From contig NZ_LR134414.1 in NCBI RefSeq assembly GCF_900637865.1, forward strand, positions 1 through 54,330: DNA of 54,330 bases, in the 5' to 3' direction. A program made the translations under genes and the position numbers. A model generated the notes under the pieces. That model was given only the letters and a program-made list of their open reading frames with translations, was not told the DNA's origin and did not search any database. Shown here in pieces: positions 1 to 8,210 of the stretch. Every line of letters begins with the position of its first letter. Position 1 is the first letter of the stretch. This stretch comes from Legionella adelaidensis. Lineage in GTDB: Bacteria; Pseudomonadota; Gammaproteobacteria; Legionellales; Legionellaceae.

Positions 1-271
1 CTTTTGGAATAATACCTTCAAAGCTTCCATATTCTATGGGGTGGTCTTCCACGTGCATTGCCAAGCGTTTTACACTGGGATCAAGGCAGGGTCCTTTGGG
101 TACAGCCCAACTTAATAAAACGCCGTTTAATTCCAAACGAAAATCGTAATGAAGATGACTGGCAGCATGCTTTTGGATAATAAATAAAAAATTATTTTCT
201 GGGGAGACCTGTCCTCTCGGTTCCTTCGTCTTAGTAAAGTCTCTTTTCTGATAATATTTTTCCAACCCCAT
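1..271 (-). CDS. ligD: DNA ligase D, N-terminal phosphoesterase domain (partial, C-terminus outside window)
   Basis: Reading leftward from an ATG at 271, about 90 codons stay open to the window edge, so this is the N-terminus of a longer protein. Motifs such as [18 protein letters not shown] and [11 protein letters not shown] match the 3'-phosphoesterase domain of LigD, the bacterial non-homologous end-joining ligase; the conserved His and Asp of the HLHYDFRLE segment are present. A purine-rich GGAAGGGAT lies just upstream of the ATG and supports this start. The 182-aa orphan 33 bp upstream reads the same way and may share a transcript. Whether ligase and polymerase domains follow cannot be seen; a stand-alone phosphoesterase is the alternative. 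No Ku gene is visible. Confidence 0.85.
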   Translation of the reverse strand, partial: MGLEKYYQKRDFTKTKEPRGQVSPENNFLFIIQKHAASHLHYDFRLELNGVLLSWAVPKGPCLDPSVKRLAMHVEDHPIEYGSFEGIIPK

Positions 272-304
272 AACGGCATCCCTTCCTTTTTTTAAAAGTA
301 TAGC

Positions 305-853
305 TTAAAGCAGGGAGTAAAATTCGGCGTACTTCTCGCTGAGCTCCTTATTTAAGCGCTTTATACCATAACGACTTTTCCATATTTTTTTAATGGCTTC
401 GTCTACTTGTTTTCTGGTAGCTTTCAAACCAATGGTCCATAAATGCGCAATGAATGCGTTACCTTTTGCTTTGCAATCAATATCCATTAAATAAAGTGCG
501 TTTTTAAATTTTTTTAACTGCTCTTTCTTTAGTAGGGAAACCGTACGATTATTAATTTTTGTTAATCCTTTTCTTCGTAAAATCTTTTTAATTAAACGAT
601 GAAATTTAAGCGAATCACTTCTGTGCATGCCATAACTAACGGTTATGGATTTGTAATAAACTTCTAATGGTTCTGCAGCAATTACATTCTCAATTTCAAA
701 AAAGATTTTATAGATATCTTTTTTAAGATTAATCACTTCAATTTCTTTTGGATAAATTAAATACTCCAACTGATCATCTAACAGCATATATTGAATAACC
801 GGTGGCTTTAATTTCCCACGAGGAAGCCAGCGCAGCGCTGCAATATTTTTCAT
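305..853 (-). CDS. Hypothetical basic protein, 182 aa
   Basis: I do not recognise this protein. It is lysine-rich, probably cytosolic, has no signal peptide or membrane segment, and its C-terminal half (about residues 80-175) looks helical and basic. A short segment near residues 135-150 (HLWTIGLKATRKQVDEAIKK) could be a small helical bundle. There is no convincing Shine-Dalgarno sequence before the ATG, so the start is uncertain. It lies 33 bp upstream of the ligD-like gene on the same strand; co-transcription is possible, but a role in DNA repair would be speculation. Confidence 0.6.
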   Translation of the reverse strand: MKNIAALRWLPRGKLKPPVIQYMLLDDQLEYLIYPKEIEVINLKKDIYKIFFEIENVIAAEPLEVYYKSITVSYGMHRSDSLKFHRLIKKILRRKGLTKINNRTVSLLKKEQLKKFKNALYLMDIDCKAKGNAFIAHLWTIGLKATRKQVDEAIKKIWKSRYGIKRLNKELSEKYAEFYSLL

Positions 854-1202
854 AAACTTTAATGGTTATTTAAATATATTAATTGTAGCTTTTTTAAACA
901 TAGTCTTGATGTAAGTAAATTTATGAAATCACCCAGCATAGAGTCTTACATGAACAAATAGGGCAGGCGCCCCTATTGTATTAGCATAGAATAACGATAA
1001 TTTATACGAGCAAAAATGATATCGATAAATTATTTGAAGCTCTTATCTAACTTTCCTTCAACTCGCATCGACTTAAAGAATAGGTGGAATTACAATATTA
1101 GGTACAGAATGTTTAACAAAACATTGTGAGCGCGTAATTTCTGATAATAAAATTATATAAAAAGAAAGAATTTCTGTCGAAAACCTTCCTACTATTTTAA
1201 GG
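854..1202. other. Intergenic region with one short hairpin
   Basis: This 349-bp AT-rich stretch separates two leftward genes. No open frame, tRNA or strong sigma70 promoter was found. The only structure noted is a hairpin at 957-977: AATAGGG pairs with CCCTATT around a 7-nt loop. It has no following T-run, so it is not a clear terminator. The part next to 853 presumably holds the promoter of the 182-aa gene. Confidence 0.4.
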
Positions 1203-4007
1203 CTACCCAGCCAAACCGAAAGTCTCATCTGGTGCTGCCATGGGCTCTGCAGATTTCATCTCGCTAAAAAATTGATAATATTTTTTGCTTTTGTTTTGTG
1301 GGTAACGGTTGATTAGTACATGTTGATCACTCGTTGTACTTTGATCAAATTGTCTTTCGACAAAACCAAGAAGATGTTTCTGCTTAAACGTACTAAATGG
1401 TTTACTCTTTTGTTTATCGGGACTCACTTGTGCCGATTCTTCAATTGCAGCGGCTTCAATTATTGAAGTGGGCGCTGTTTTATAAAGCCAGGCCGGAGGT
1501 AGGAAAGGTAACACGGTCACACTAGTTTTAGCTGGAGTGGACTTTTCTGGCGTAAGAAAATGGAGTTCTTGTCCTGGAGAGGGAATTCTTAGAAAATCCT
1601 TTAACAGAAGTACACAATTTATTAGACTTCTTAGGGACCAATCCTGGCTTTCTATATTTTGAATATCAAATTCAAAATAAGGTACACATAGCTCAACTTC
1701 TAAACCACTTTGTTGAAGTAAATGATAAATATCTTCGATATCCAAATCTTCTTCTGTTAGTTTGGTCTTAACAAAGCAGCCTTCTTTTGTCATTCCCACT
1801 TGAAATGGATCTAGAACGTAGCAATAAATTTTACTTGCAACTTTTTCCAAAACCAGGGATAAAACTTGCCCATCTTTCCCCAACCAAATAACTCCTAACT
1901 TAGCGTCTTCCAATGCTTCTTTAAAATGTATCACTTCTTGCTGCAAAGCATCGATGCCTTCTAGGCAAATCATATCCAGTTGGTATTTATCCCGGTAATA
2001 TTTCAAGAAATCTTTAATATGTGAACTGTTTGGATACAACTGGACTACAGGCTCCAGTTCAAAACTCAATAACATACGGCTTTCTGCATAGATTATCTCC
2101 TTTCTAAATTGCTTGTTATTTTCCTGAAGAGTTTGAAAAAGTCGGGAATTCATAGGAATAAGAGGGAACGGATAACTCACAAAAATTTTGAAATAGCGCG
2201 GGTTGTAACTCAAATGCCACCAGATGTCTCTATACGATAGGATTAGAAGGAGTTGATCGGGAGTATGAGTTGGTACTTCCGTACAGGTAATACCCATAGA
2301 CGCCAAATTTTGCTTGATCTCTTTATTGCGTGCTTCATTTGTTCCCTGAATATGTACATTAATGGTAGATAAGTTAAATAAATTATATTGGAGCTCCAAT
2401 ACTAATTGCTCTCCCAAAAGAACATGCAACATATTTTGAAAATACGGTAAAGGCGAAGGGAAAATAGTACGTACATGAGCGCCCGATTTTTGCAAATTAA
2501 GGCCATCACTCTGAATGTGAAAAGCTAATGTTTGACTATGTTCATAGACTGAGACACTCTGAATTTCATCCAGTTGAGCATAGATTAAACTTATAAAATA
2601 GGCATGAGTCTGTGTATATTTTGAGGTGTTTTTATCCAATTTAATATAGCTTGAACCATCCATTAGTTGATAAACAGTAGCACCATCAACACAAAAATCT
2701 GGAGCAGTAATAGGAGCACACATTGGGAAATGCTCATAACCTAATCTAAGCACTTGTAACAGTGCGCTTGGATCCAATTGACCTTGTGGCATAAAAACAG
2801 AATCCTCTGGAAGAGAAATGGATCGAATTTTTTGATAAATATCTGGAACAGCAAGGGATCTATTACAGTACAGCTCATACAAATAAAATTGAGGTAGAGA
2901 TAAATCCAGAATTTCCTGAATTTCCTTCTCCCCTATCTGACCTGCATATATTCTTCTTGCAACATCTGATAACCACAAATTAGTAGATTGACCTTGGGGA
3001 GTATAAGCTTCTAACTCCTGTTGAGCTTTTTCCAAATCAATTTCAGCGAAATATAAGGTATAGTTTTGAGCAAATTCTTCAATATCCGGCGTTAGAAGGG
3101 CAACAATATCGACGGTTAAATCGGCTGGATCGGGGGGTAAACAAAGTGAATGTGCTGCAGCCACAGCTTGCACACACAAATTGCTAATAGAGCCTCCACC
3201 TCGTAGAGCAGGAGTTGTTTGGCTGATAAACCAATGTAACCGGCCGAGATTATATAGGAATTTTTGTGGATCCCCCTTTAATGCAGCGATAAAAGAATCG
3301 TTAGCCGCTTGCAAGGTAGATTGAATTTGGCAAGGCTCGGTATGGACGGTAATTATTTGTAAAGCGGGCTTTATTTGAAAAGGAAACCATTGACCTTGAT
3401 TAATTAATGAGAGAAACGCTTCATCTGGGTTAATAATATGCGTCGTTAAGTTCATACCATTGTATTTTACTTGAACTTGTTGTGGATCGAATTGAATTAA
3501 TTGCTCATAGAGCTCTTCTTCTTGATTTTCGGGAAAACATCTTCTAATCGTATCTGAGATATCGCTAGGTAATGATGATTTATTTTGAATGCTTTCTAAT
3601 CTTTCAATATATTCGCGTAATTTAGGAAAACCACTAGCTCCGATATAGCAACTTACTTCCCCTAATAAAGTAACTGGTCTTACTGGAATTTCCTTTCTAG
3701 AAATCCCAAACTTCAGTTTCTGAGCTTGATTTTTGGATACAGAACTAAACAATTTTTGATAGTGTGAATCATGATTGAGTATGATGGCAATTAGTAATCT
3801 TAGCCGAAGAGCTTCTTCTACAAGTGATTCGGCACAAGAAATAGCCCCGCTATTTATTTTTTTTGCCATTGATTCCACGGCTGCCGTACAAAGTTTTGAC
3901 CAAATATATTGTTTTCCATCACTTCCTGCGATGTGCGTCTTAATCGCCTCATTTCGTGGTAGAAAAGCAAACTGTCTTAAGAGTGGGGGAAGAAAATTAA
4001 ATTTCAT
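1203..4007 (-). CDS. Large orphan protein, 934 aa, candidate secreted effector
   Basis: I recognise no catalytic domain. The protein has no signal peptide and no clear membrane segment, and looks like a multi-domain soluble protein. Residues about 238-290 contain L-H-W, then P-x-x-R-G-G-x-S-I, then A-H-S-L. From memory, a similar segment recurs in several very large bacterial effector proteins of unknown fold; this is a resemblance, not a search result. The tail (about 870-934) is polar and Lys/Ser/Gln-rich and ends with small residues, compatible with a Dot/Icm C-terminal signal but not proof. No good ribosome site precedes the ATG. A possible promoter lies upstream (TTGTTG, 18 bp, TAAAAT on the minus strand). 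Confidence 0.6.
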   Translation of the reverse strand: MKFNFLPPLLRQFAFLPRNEAIKTHIAGSDGKQYIWSKLCTAAVESMAKKINSGAISCAESLVEEALRLRLLIAIILNHDSHYQKLFSSVSKNQAQKLKFGISRKEIPVRPVTLLGEVSCYIGASGFPKLREYIERLESIQNKSSLPSDISDTIRRCFPENQEEELYEQLIQFDPQQVQVKYNGMNLTTHIINPDEAFLSLINQGQWFPFQIKPALQIITVHTEPCQIQSTLQAANDSFIAALKGDPQKFLYNLGRLHWFISQTTPALRGGGSISNLCVQAVAAAHSLCLPPDPADLTVDIVALLTPDIEEFAQNYTLYFAEIDLEKAQQELEAYTPQGQSTNLWLSDVARRIYAGQIGEKEIQEILDLSLPQFYLYELYCNRSLAVPDIYQKIRSISLPEDSVFMPQGQLDPSALLQVLRLGYEHFPMCAPITAPDFCVDGATVYQLMDGSSYIKLDKNTSKYTQTHAYFISLIYAQLDEIQSVSVYEHSQTLAFHIQSDGLNLQKSGAHVRTIFPSPLPYFQNMLHVLLGEQLVLELQYNLFNLSTINVHIQGTNEARNKEIKQNLASMGITCTEVPTHTPDQLLLILSYRDIWWHLSYNPRYFKIFVSYPFPLIPMNSRLFQTLQENNKQFRKEIIYAESRMLLSFELEPVVQLYPNSSHIKDFLKYYRDKYQLDMICLEGIDALQQEVIHFKEALEDAKLGVIWLGKDGQVLSLVLEKVASKIYCYVLDPFQVGMTKEGCFVKTKLTEEDLDIEDIYHLLQQSGLEVELCVPYFEFDIQNIESQDWSLRSLINCVLLLKDFLRIPSPGQELHFLTPEKSTPAKTSVTVLPFLPPAWLYKTAPTSIIEAAAIEESAQVSPDKQKSKPFSTFKQKHLLGFVERQFDQSTTSDQHVLINRYPQNKSKKYYQFFSEMKSAEPMAAPDETFGLAG

Positions 4008-4073
4008 AAATAACTAAAAAAACAAGATGGACTATATTTTACCATAAAGTTATAAATTGCAACAACAAGACAT

Positions 4074-4235
4074 TTATGGATTGTTTCGGTTCAGCGCCTC
4101 TAATTCAAAGCTGGCAATATCATTTAATTCAATAAGGGTTCTTAGTAACACTACATTAAAACGCTTTCTTATGAGTGAGGTATCCATACCTAATTCCCTG
4201 GGAAATCTGTTAAACAGAGTACTTGTCTTTTTTAA
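4074..4235 (-). pseudogene. Possible gene remnant running into direct repeat copy 1
   Basis: On the minus strand 53 codons are open between a TAG at 4236-4238 and a TAA at 4074-4076. The downstream part (from the Met near 4181) reads like protein, for example LIRKRFNVVLLRTLIELND. The frame enters the 63-bp direct repeat at 4209 and stops soon after. That fits the 3' end of a gene interrupted by whatever placed the repeat here. A short ORF on the plus strand over the same bases looks less protein-like. Very tentative; it may be chance. Confidence 0.2.
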
Positions 4236-4271
4236 CTATTTCGTATCAATATATCTACAGTAAAATCAGCT
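4209..4271 (+). repeat. 63-bp direct repeat, copy 1
   Basis: This segment begins GTTAAACAGAGTACTTGTCT and ends CTACAGTAAAATCAGCT. It is repeated in the same orientation at 7087-7150, where the only difference I see is one extra A in the run near the end. Similarity stops abruptly on both sides. The copy sits just downstream of the LysR gene stop, outside coding sequence. Together the copies bracket about 2.8 kb. Confidence 0.9.
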
Positions 4272-4289
4272 GTTGTGTTTAATTCGCTG

Positions 4290-5150
4290 CTACTTAATAG
4301 CATCGATAATCTCGGAAAAATATTTAGGCGGTTCTGGTCTTTCAAACCAAGCTAAATAATGTTCAATTTCCAACGCTTTTCCTTCATTTAAAATACATAG
4401 TTGTTTATCACGGACATAAGGTAGAGCAAACTCTTTAGAAAGCACAGTATACCCAAGTTCAGCACTTACCAGTTGCGCTAGATTATTAGTATTATTAGCA
4501 AAATAACGATTGCGATTTGGACATTTAAAGCCATATTTTTGCAAATAATTAAAAGTGAACAAATCGTCGTGATTAAAGTCAATGATCCTTTCATTTTGTA
4601 TTATTTCTTCCAAATCACGATTCGCCCATGCATAGCTACATACTAATACATATTCCTCTGGCATCAATTCTTTATAACGCATTTCTTGCGTAATCGTTTC
4701 TTTATTTAATATTGCAAAATCACACAAGCCGGATTTTAATTGCAAATGCCTTTTTTCTTGATCAGCCAACTTGAAATTGATCAGAAGGTTTTTGTATTTA
4801 TGCAAAATAGGAATGATTTTTGGAATAATTCGGGAGCGCATTAAACTGGTGGGAGATAAAATTGTTAACTCTATTTCCAATTCTTCGTCAAGGCCCTGTA
4901 GTTTTGCCAGTACTTCCCCTTCCAAGTTTTTTATATTTTGACAATATCTTAATAGCACCTCCCCTTCGAGAGTTAAATTCATCCCTTTTTTAGTTCTAAT
5001 AAACAACGTTGTTTTTAATGAACGCTCCAGTGCTCGAATTCTTTGAGTCACCGCTGTTTGTGTAATATGAATTTGCCGCGCAGCACCATGAACCGTTTTA
5101 CATTGGGCTACTGTAAAAAACGCAATTAACCGTGGACTCAATAAACTCAT
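4290..5150 (-). CDS. LysR-family transcriptional regulator
   Basis: The 286-aa length is normal for the family. Residues about 3-62 form the N-terminal winged helix-turn-helix, with AARQIHITQTAVTQRIRALE as its core and the linker helix following. The rest is the effector-binding domain (about 90-286). The T-A-V-T-Q-R-I recognition helix recalls the ArgP/LysG branch, which senses basic amino acids, but this is only a resemblance. The gene is divergent from the unknown / DapF-like pair at 5252-7028, the usual arrangement for a LysR regulator and its target. A palindrome of LysR type (5186-5200) lies between them. The whole unit sits between two direct repeats. Confidence 0.92.
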   Translation of the reverse strand: MSLLSPRLIAFFTVAQCKTVHGAARQIHITQTAVTQRIRALERSLKTTLFIRTKKGMNLTLEGEVLLRYCQNIKNLEGEVLAKLQGLDEELEIELTILSPTSLMRSRIIPKIIPILHKYKNLLINFKLADQEKRHLQLKSGLCDFAILNKETITQEMRYKELMPEEYVLVCSYAWANRDLEEIIQNERIIDFNHDDLFTFNYLQKYGFKCPNRNRYFANNTNNLAQLVSAELGYTVLSKEFALPYVRDKQLCILNEGKALEIEHYLAWFERPEPPKYFSEIIDAIK

Positions 5151-5185
5151 TTTTTTTCATCAGTAAATTAAAATAATGAATTTTA

Positions 5186-5200
5186 TTTATAGTAGATAAA
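5186..5200. promoter_or_regulatory. Candidate LysR operator (T-N11-A palindrome)
   Basis: TTTAT-agtag-ATAAA is a perfect 5-bp inverted repeat containing the T-N11-A spacing typical of LysR-type binding sites. It lies in the short divergent region between the lysR gene (ATG at 5150) and the operon beginning near 5252. The surroundings are AT-rich, so chance occurrence is possible. Confidence 0.45.
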
Positions 5201-5251
5201 CACACTAAAATCCATATGTTTAAATTTGAAACAAACGATGAGGGGATAGTG

Positions 5252-6151
5252 ATGTTGCCGTTATACAAAAAGCTTACATTTCAAGTGGAGCCCTGCAAAA
5301 ACAAGACCCAAAAGCTGGAAAAAGTAGATGCCTATAAAGTAGCGTTATTAACAGAAAGCAGTGAACCAGATCTTTTCTGGGGTACGAAGCTAAAATTTTT
5401 TCCTAAACCTCATAGTATTGATGAAGCAACGTCCGTTGTAGATATCTATTCTTTAAATTACGAAGTTTCTATGCAAGAAAATAGCTCGCTTGTCGACAAG
5501 AGAAAAGTTAAAAAAATTAATAGAGATTTAAGCAGCCTAACTTGCATGCCCCCATCTTCTGCAAAACATATACATGCCCAGGTCGTGCTCGTGCTCGATA
5601 TTAAAACGAAAGAAGAGGGCTACAATAATAAGGGAATAATCCAGACAAAAGAGCAGGAGTTTTTATCTTTATTTAATCAAACCCCGTCCATCTCATTTAT
5701 TGATACATTGCAAAAAGCAGGACTGCAATACGTTATTTTGGAAGGTAGTTTAAAGGCCGACCTTTTAGGAAAAAATCTATTCGAAGAAACACATGAAAAA
5801 CATCTGCAGTCGACATCTGAGGATTTTTGCCAATTGGTTGAGTTTATGATTAACGCTTTCAAACGCGGTGAGACGGTAGTCATTAAAAATAAATCCCATG
5901 GCGTTGAATATACTTTTAATGCAGCAGACTACCTCAAAAAAATTTCGCCCGACATGCCAGATTATCAACCAGCAAATATGAGCGTCACAGTATATCCCAA
6001 GCAATATTATAGCATAGCCACGCAGGGGACTTACACCAAAGCAATGCAAGCCTCAGGGTTGTTTAAGTTATCCACCGTAGCAAACGACGAAACGGGAATC
6101 GTACAAATGACAACTGAGAAGATAATACATCAGAAGATGGTAGGGTGTTAA
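5252..6151 (+). CDS. Unknown protein in the LysR/DapF-like operon
   Basis: I do not recognise this protein. The frame is open from an ATG at 5216 (311 aa), but the ATG at 5252 has GAGGGG six bases upstream and the earlier one has no ribosome site, so I choose 5252 (299 aa). It appears soluble and cytosolic, with no signal peptide, no membrane segment and little Cys. The stop is one base before the ATG of the DapF-like gene, so the two are almost certainly translated together. It could be a partner enzyme or a substrate-handling protein of that epimerase. There is no visible ATP-grasp, PLP, Rossmann or methyltransferase motif. The divergent LysR protein probably controls it. Confidence 0.7.
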   Translation: MLPLYKKLTFQVEPCKNKTQKLEKVDAYKVALLTESSEPDLFWGTKLKFFPKPHSIDEATSVVDIYSLNYEVSMQENSSLVDKRKVKKINRDLSSLTCMPPSSAKHIHAQVVLVLDIKTKEEGYNNKGIIQTKEQEFLSLFNQTPSISFIDTLQKAGLQYVILEGSLKADLLGKNLFEETHEKHLQSTSEDFCQLVEFMINAFKRGETVVIKNKSHGVEYTFNAADYLKKISPDMPDYQPANMSVTVYPKQYYSIATQGTYTKAMQASGLFKLSTVANDETGIVQMTTEKIIHQKMVGC

Positions 6152-6152
6152 A

Positions 6153-7028
6153 ATGAGACACACAATTTATCTCGCAGAAGCGTGCCAAAATACTTTTATT
6201 ATTGTGGACTGTCTCCAAAGCTCTTCGCTAGATTCTGAGGATGTAGATTATATTCATGCTGCTCTTTTGGAATCAAAACGCGATGATGCCTTGATACTAA
6301 TTAATTCATATAAAATGAATTCTTCATTGAGTATAGAAATGCGGGTCTTAGGAGTGGATAAACGTTTTGCGGATTTTTGCGGAAATGGTTCCAGAGCGTG
6401 TGCTGCCTATTTATACGCACACTATCCTCAGTATAAGCAGTTTTTTATACGAGCAAAGAAAAAAAACCACTTACTTACACACCATGGTGAGAATGAGTAC
6501 TCTACAGAATTACCTCCGGTTAATTTTCATCCCGACCCGAAATTTATCGCCAAAGAAGACGCATTTCAAAAAGACGATGAGGGATATTTTATGTATTTTT
6601 ATCATAAAAAATTTTATTACACGGATATTATGGAGCCCCATCTTATCCTGAATGAACGCCTAAGCCTGGAAGAAACTTATAAATTTGGCGCAAGGCTTAA
6701 TCAAGAAAAAGCGTTATTTCCTGCGGGTATAAATTTGACGGTTTTTCATTATGGCTTGTCTATGCAACATTTATTCGCAGTAACTTTTGAGCGTGGTATT
6801 CAAAATTTATCCCAATCTTGTGGCAGTGGAGCCTGCTGCGCAGGTGCCTTTTACTTGAAGGAAAAAGTGGGCCAAATCAAAGTTAAAAATCCCGGAGGTC
6901 TTCTCACTATCTTTAACTACAAAAATGGCATTACATTAAAAGGGCCAAGTATAATTACGGGATTGTATCAACAACCCGTTCGAGAAAATATTCGATTAGA
7001 TTTAGCTTCATCGCTATATATTGCCTGA
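6153..7028 (+). CDS. DapF-fold amino-acid epimerase/racemase
   Basis: This 291-aa protein has the full motif order of the PLP-independent diaminopimelate epimerase family. N-terminal QNTFIIVD stands for GNDFVVID. DFCGNGSRA holds the first catalytic Cys (C76), EPH near 161 and FPAGIN near 189-194 follow, and SCGSGACCAG holds the second Cys (C223), then NPGG at 246-249. Both catalytic cysteines are kept. The signatures are not canonical: CGNGSRA instead of CGNGARC, and SCGSGACC instead of ACGTGACA, and the protein is longer than housekeeping DapF (about 275 aa). I infer a paralogue with another substrate, as histidine racemases of metallophore pathways are. It is coupled to the upstream unknown gene and sits just before a CBS-type enzyme. 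Confidence 0.85.
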   Translation: MRHTIYLAEACQNTFIIVDCLQSSSLDSEDVDYIHAALLESKRDDALILINSYKMNSSLSIEMRVLGVDKRFADFCGNGSRACAAYLYAHYPQYKQFFIRAKKKNHLLTHHGENEYSTELPPVNFHPDPKFIAKEDAFQKDDEGYFMYFYHKKFYYTDIMEPHLILNERLSLEETYKFGARLNQEKALFPAGINLTVFHYGLSMQHLFAVTFERGIQNLSQSCGSGACCAGAFYLKEKVGQIKVKNPGGLLTIFNYKNGITLKGPSIITGLYQQPVRENIRLDLASSLYIA

Positions 7029-7086
7029 CGAAATTGTGGGGGGACGGTTTTATTATATGCATAAATAGTAGAAACGCTATTATCCA

Positions 7087-7150
7087 GTTAAACAGAGTAC
7101 TTGTCTTTTTTAACTATTTCGTATCAATATATCTACAGTAAAAATCAGCT
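7087..7150 (+). repeat. 64-bp direct repeat, copy 2
   Basis: This is the second copy of the element at 4209-4271, with one additional A near the 3' end. It lies 11 bp upstream of the CBS-type gene and so forms its immediate leader. Within it TTGTCT and CAATAT are separated by 18 bp and could act as a weak promoter reading rightward. If recombination between the copies removed the intervening 2.8 kb, the CBS-type gene would keep the same upstream sequence. Confidence 0.9.
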
Positions 7151-7161
7151 AAGGAATAGTT

Positions 7162-8112
7162 ATGATTTATAAAAATATATTAGAGACCATCGGCAAAACT
7201 CCTATAGTAAAAATCAATCGGATTGGCTCTGATTTACCCTGTGAGATATATGCCAAATGTGAATTTTTAAATCCAGGGGGCTCAGTTAAAGACAGAATTG
7301 GGTACGCTATGGTCGAGCAAGCGCAAAAAGAAGGGAAAATTAAGCCAGGTGATACTTTAATCGAGCCTACCTCAGGGAATACTGGTATTGGCATAGCGTT
7401 AGCCGGTGCGGTTTTAGGATATAAGGTAGTCATTACCATGCCTAATAAAATGAGCCAAGAAAAACAAGTCGTTTTAGAGCGCTTGGGCGCCACCATTTAT
7501 CGGACCCCGACAGAAGCAGCTTGGGACGACCCAGATAGCCATATTTCTCTGGCTAAAAAATTACAAAAAGAAATACCGAATTCTTACATATTAGATCAAT
7601 ATGCTAATCCAAATAACCCAGGCGCCCATTACTCAGGCACCGCCCAAGAAATTCTTGATGACTTCCATACTGACTTACAGATGGTAGTAATGGGGGTTGG
7701 TACAGGCGGAACCATAACCGGAATTGCGAGAAAACTGAAAGAAAAGATTCCTTCTATAAAAGTGATAGGCGTCGATCCGGTAGGTTCTATTTTAGGAGGC
7801 GGCAGCGAGGTTAAACCATACCATGTAGAGGGAATTGGTTATGATTTTTTCCCCGAGGTGCTTGATAATACCTTAGTGGATGCATATGTAAAAATAAAAG
7901 ATGATGATTCTTTTCGCATGGCCAGACGTTTAATTAAAGAAGAGGGGTTGCTTGTTGGTGGCTCTAGTGGTGGCGCAATGTGGGCTGCACTACAGGCGGC
8001 AAAAAATCTACAGCCAGGGGATAAATGTCTTGTAATCCTTCCTGATTCAATCCGCAATTATATGTCGAAATTTGCAAACGATGAATGGATGAAGGAGCAA
8101 GGTTTTCTATAG
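7162..8112 (+). CDS. Cystathionine beta-synthase-type PLP enzyme (catalytic core only)
   Basis: This is a fold-type II PLP enzyme of 316 aa. [12 protein letters not shown] supplies the PLP lysine (K43), TSGNTGIG binds the substrate carboxylate, and [16 protein letters not shown] binds the phosphate. Several stretches follow animal CBS rather than bacterial Cys[10 protein letters not shown] followed by [34 protein letters not shown], and the C-terminal [18 protein letters not shown] and QGFL. The heme-binding N-terminal segment and C-terminal Bateman (CBS-pair) domain of the animal enzyme are absent. Known chemistry is Ser or O-acetylserine plus homocysteine or Cys, giving cystathionine or lanthionine. 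A plain cysteine synthase remains possible. AAGGAATAGTT precedes the ATG. It lies outside the repeat-bracketed segment but next to it. Confidence 0.88.
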   Translation: MIYKNILETIGKTPIVKINRIGSDLPCEIYAKCEFLNPGGSVKDRIGYAMVEQAQKEGKIKPGDTLIEPTSGNTGIGIALAGAVLGYKVVITMPNKMSQEKQVVLERLGATIYRTPTEAAWDDPDSHISLAKKLQKEIPNSYILDQYANPNNPGAHYSGTAQEILDDFHTDLQMVVMGVGTGGTITGIARKLKEKIPSIKVIGVDPVGSILGGGSEVKPYHVEGIGYDFFPEVLDNTLVDAYVKIKDDDSFRMARRLIKEEGLLVGGSSGGAMWAALQAAKNLQPGDKCLVILPDSIRNYMSKFANDEWMKEQGFL

Positions 8113-8155
8113 TATCACTTTAAATAGTGACAGGGCTTACTCTCTTTCCATTGAC

Positions 8156-8195
8156 ATAAGTAGGTTACAGAGTGGAGGGCTGATAACCTACTTAT
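8156..8195. terminator. Bidirectional terminator-like hairpin
   Basis: A 12-bp perfect inverted repeat, ATAAGTAGGTTA / TAACCTACTTAT with a 16-nt loop, lies between the convergent CBS-type and OTU genes. There is no long T-run, so it may act as a transcript-end stem rather than a classical intrinsic terminator. A smaller palindrome (TCACT...AGTGA) lies just upstream near 8116-8131. Confidence 0.55.
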
Positions 8196-8210
8196 TAACG
8201 GAAATTAAAC

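Noticed and set aside
305-853. Ku protein beside ligD
   Set aside because: Length and sequence do not fit Ku; no beta-barrel or bridge motifs.
854-900. PmrA-like TTAA repeats upstream of the 182-aa gene
   Set aside because: Half-sites do not fit the consensus; simple AT-richness explains them.
4057-4263. Plus-strand open frame of 68 codons between the 934-aa gene and lysR
   Set aside because: No ribosome site, no protein-like pattern, and its second half lies in the direct repeat; the opposite strand reads more plausibly.
7162-8112. Call as cysteine synthase (CysK)
   Set aside because: Several diagnostic stretches follow eukaryotic CBS instead; kept only as an alternative.
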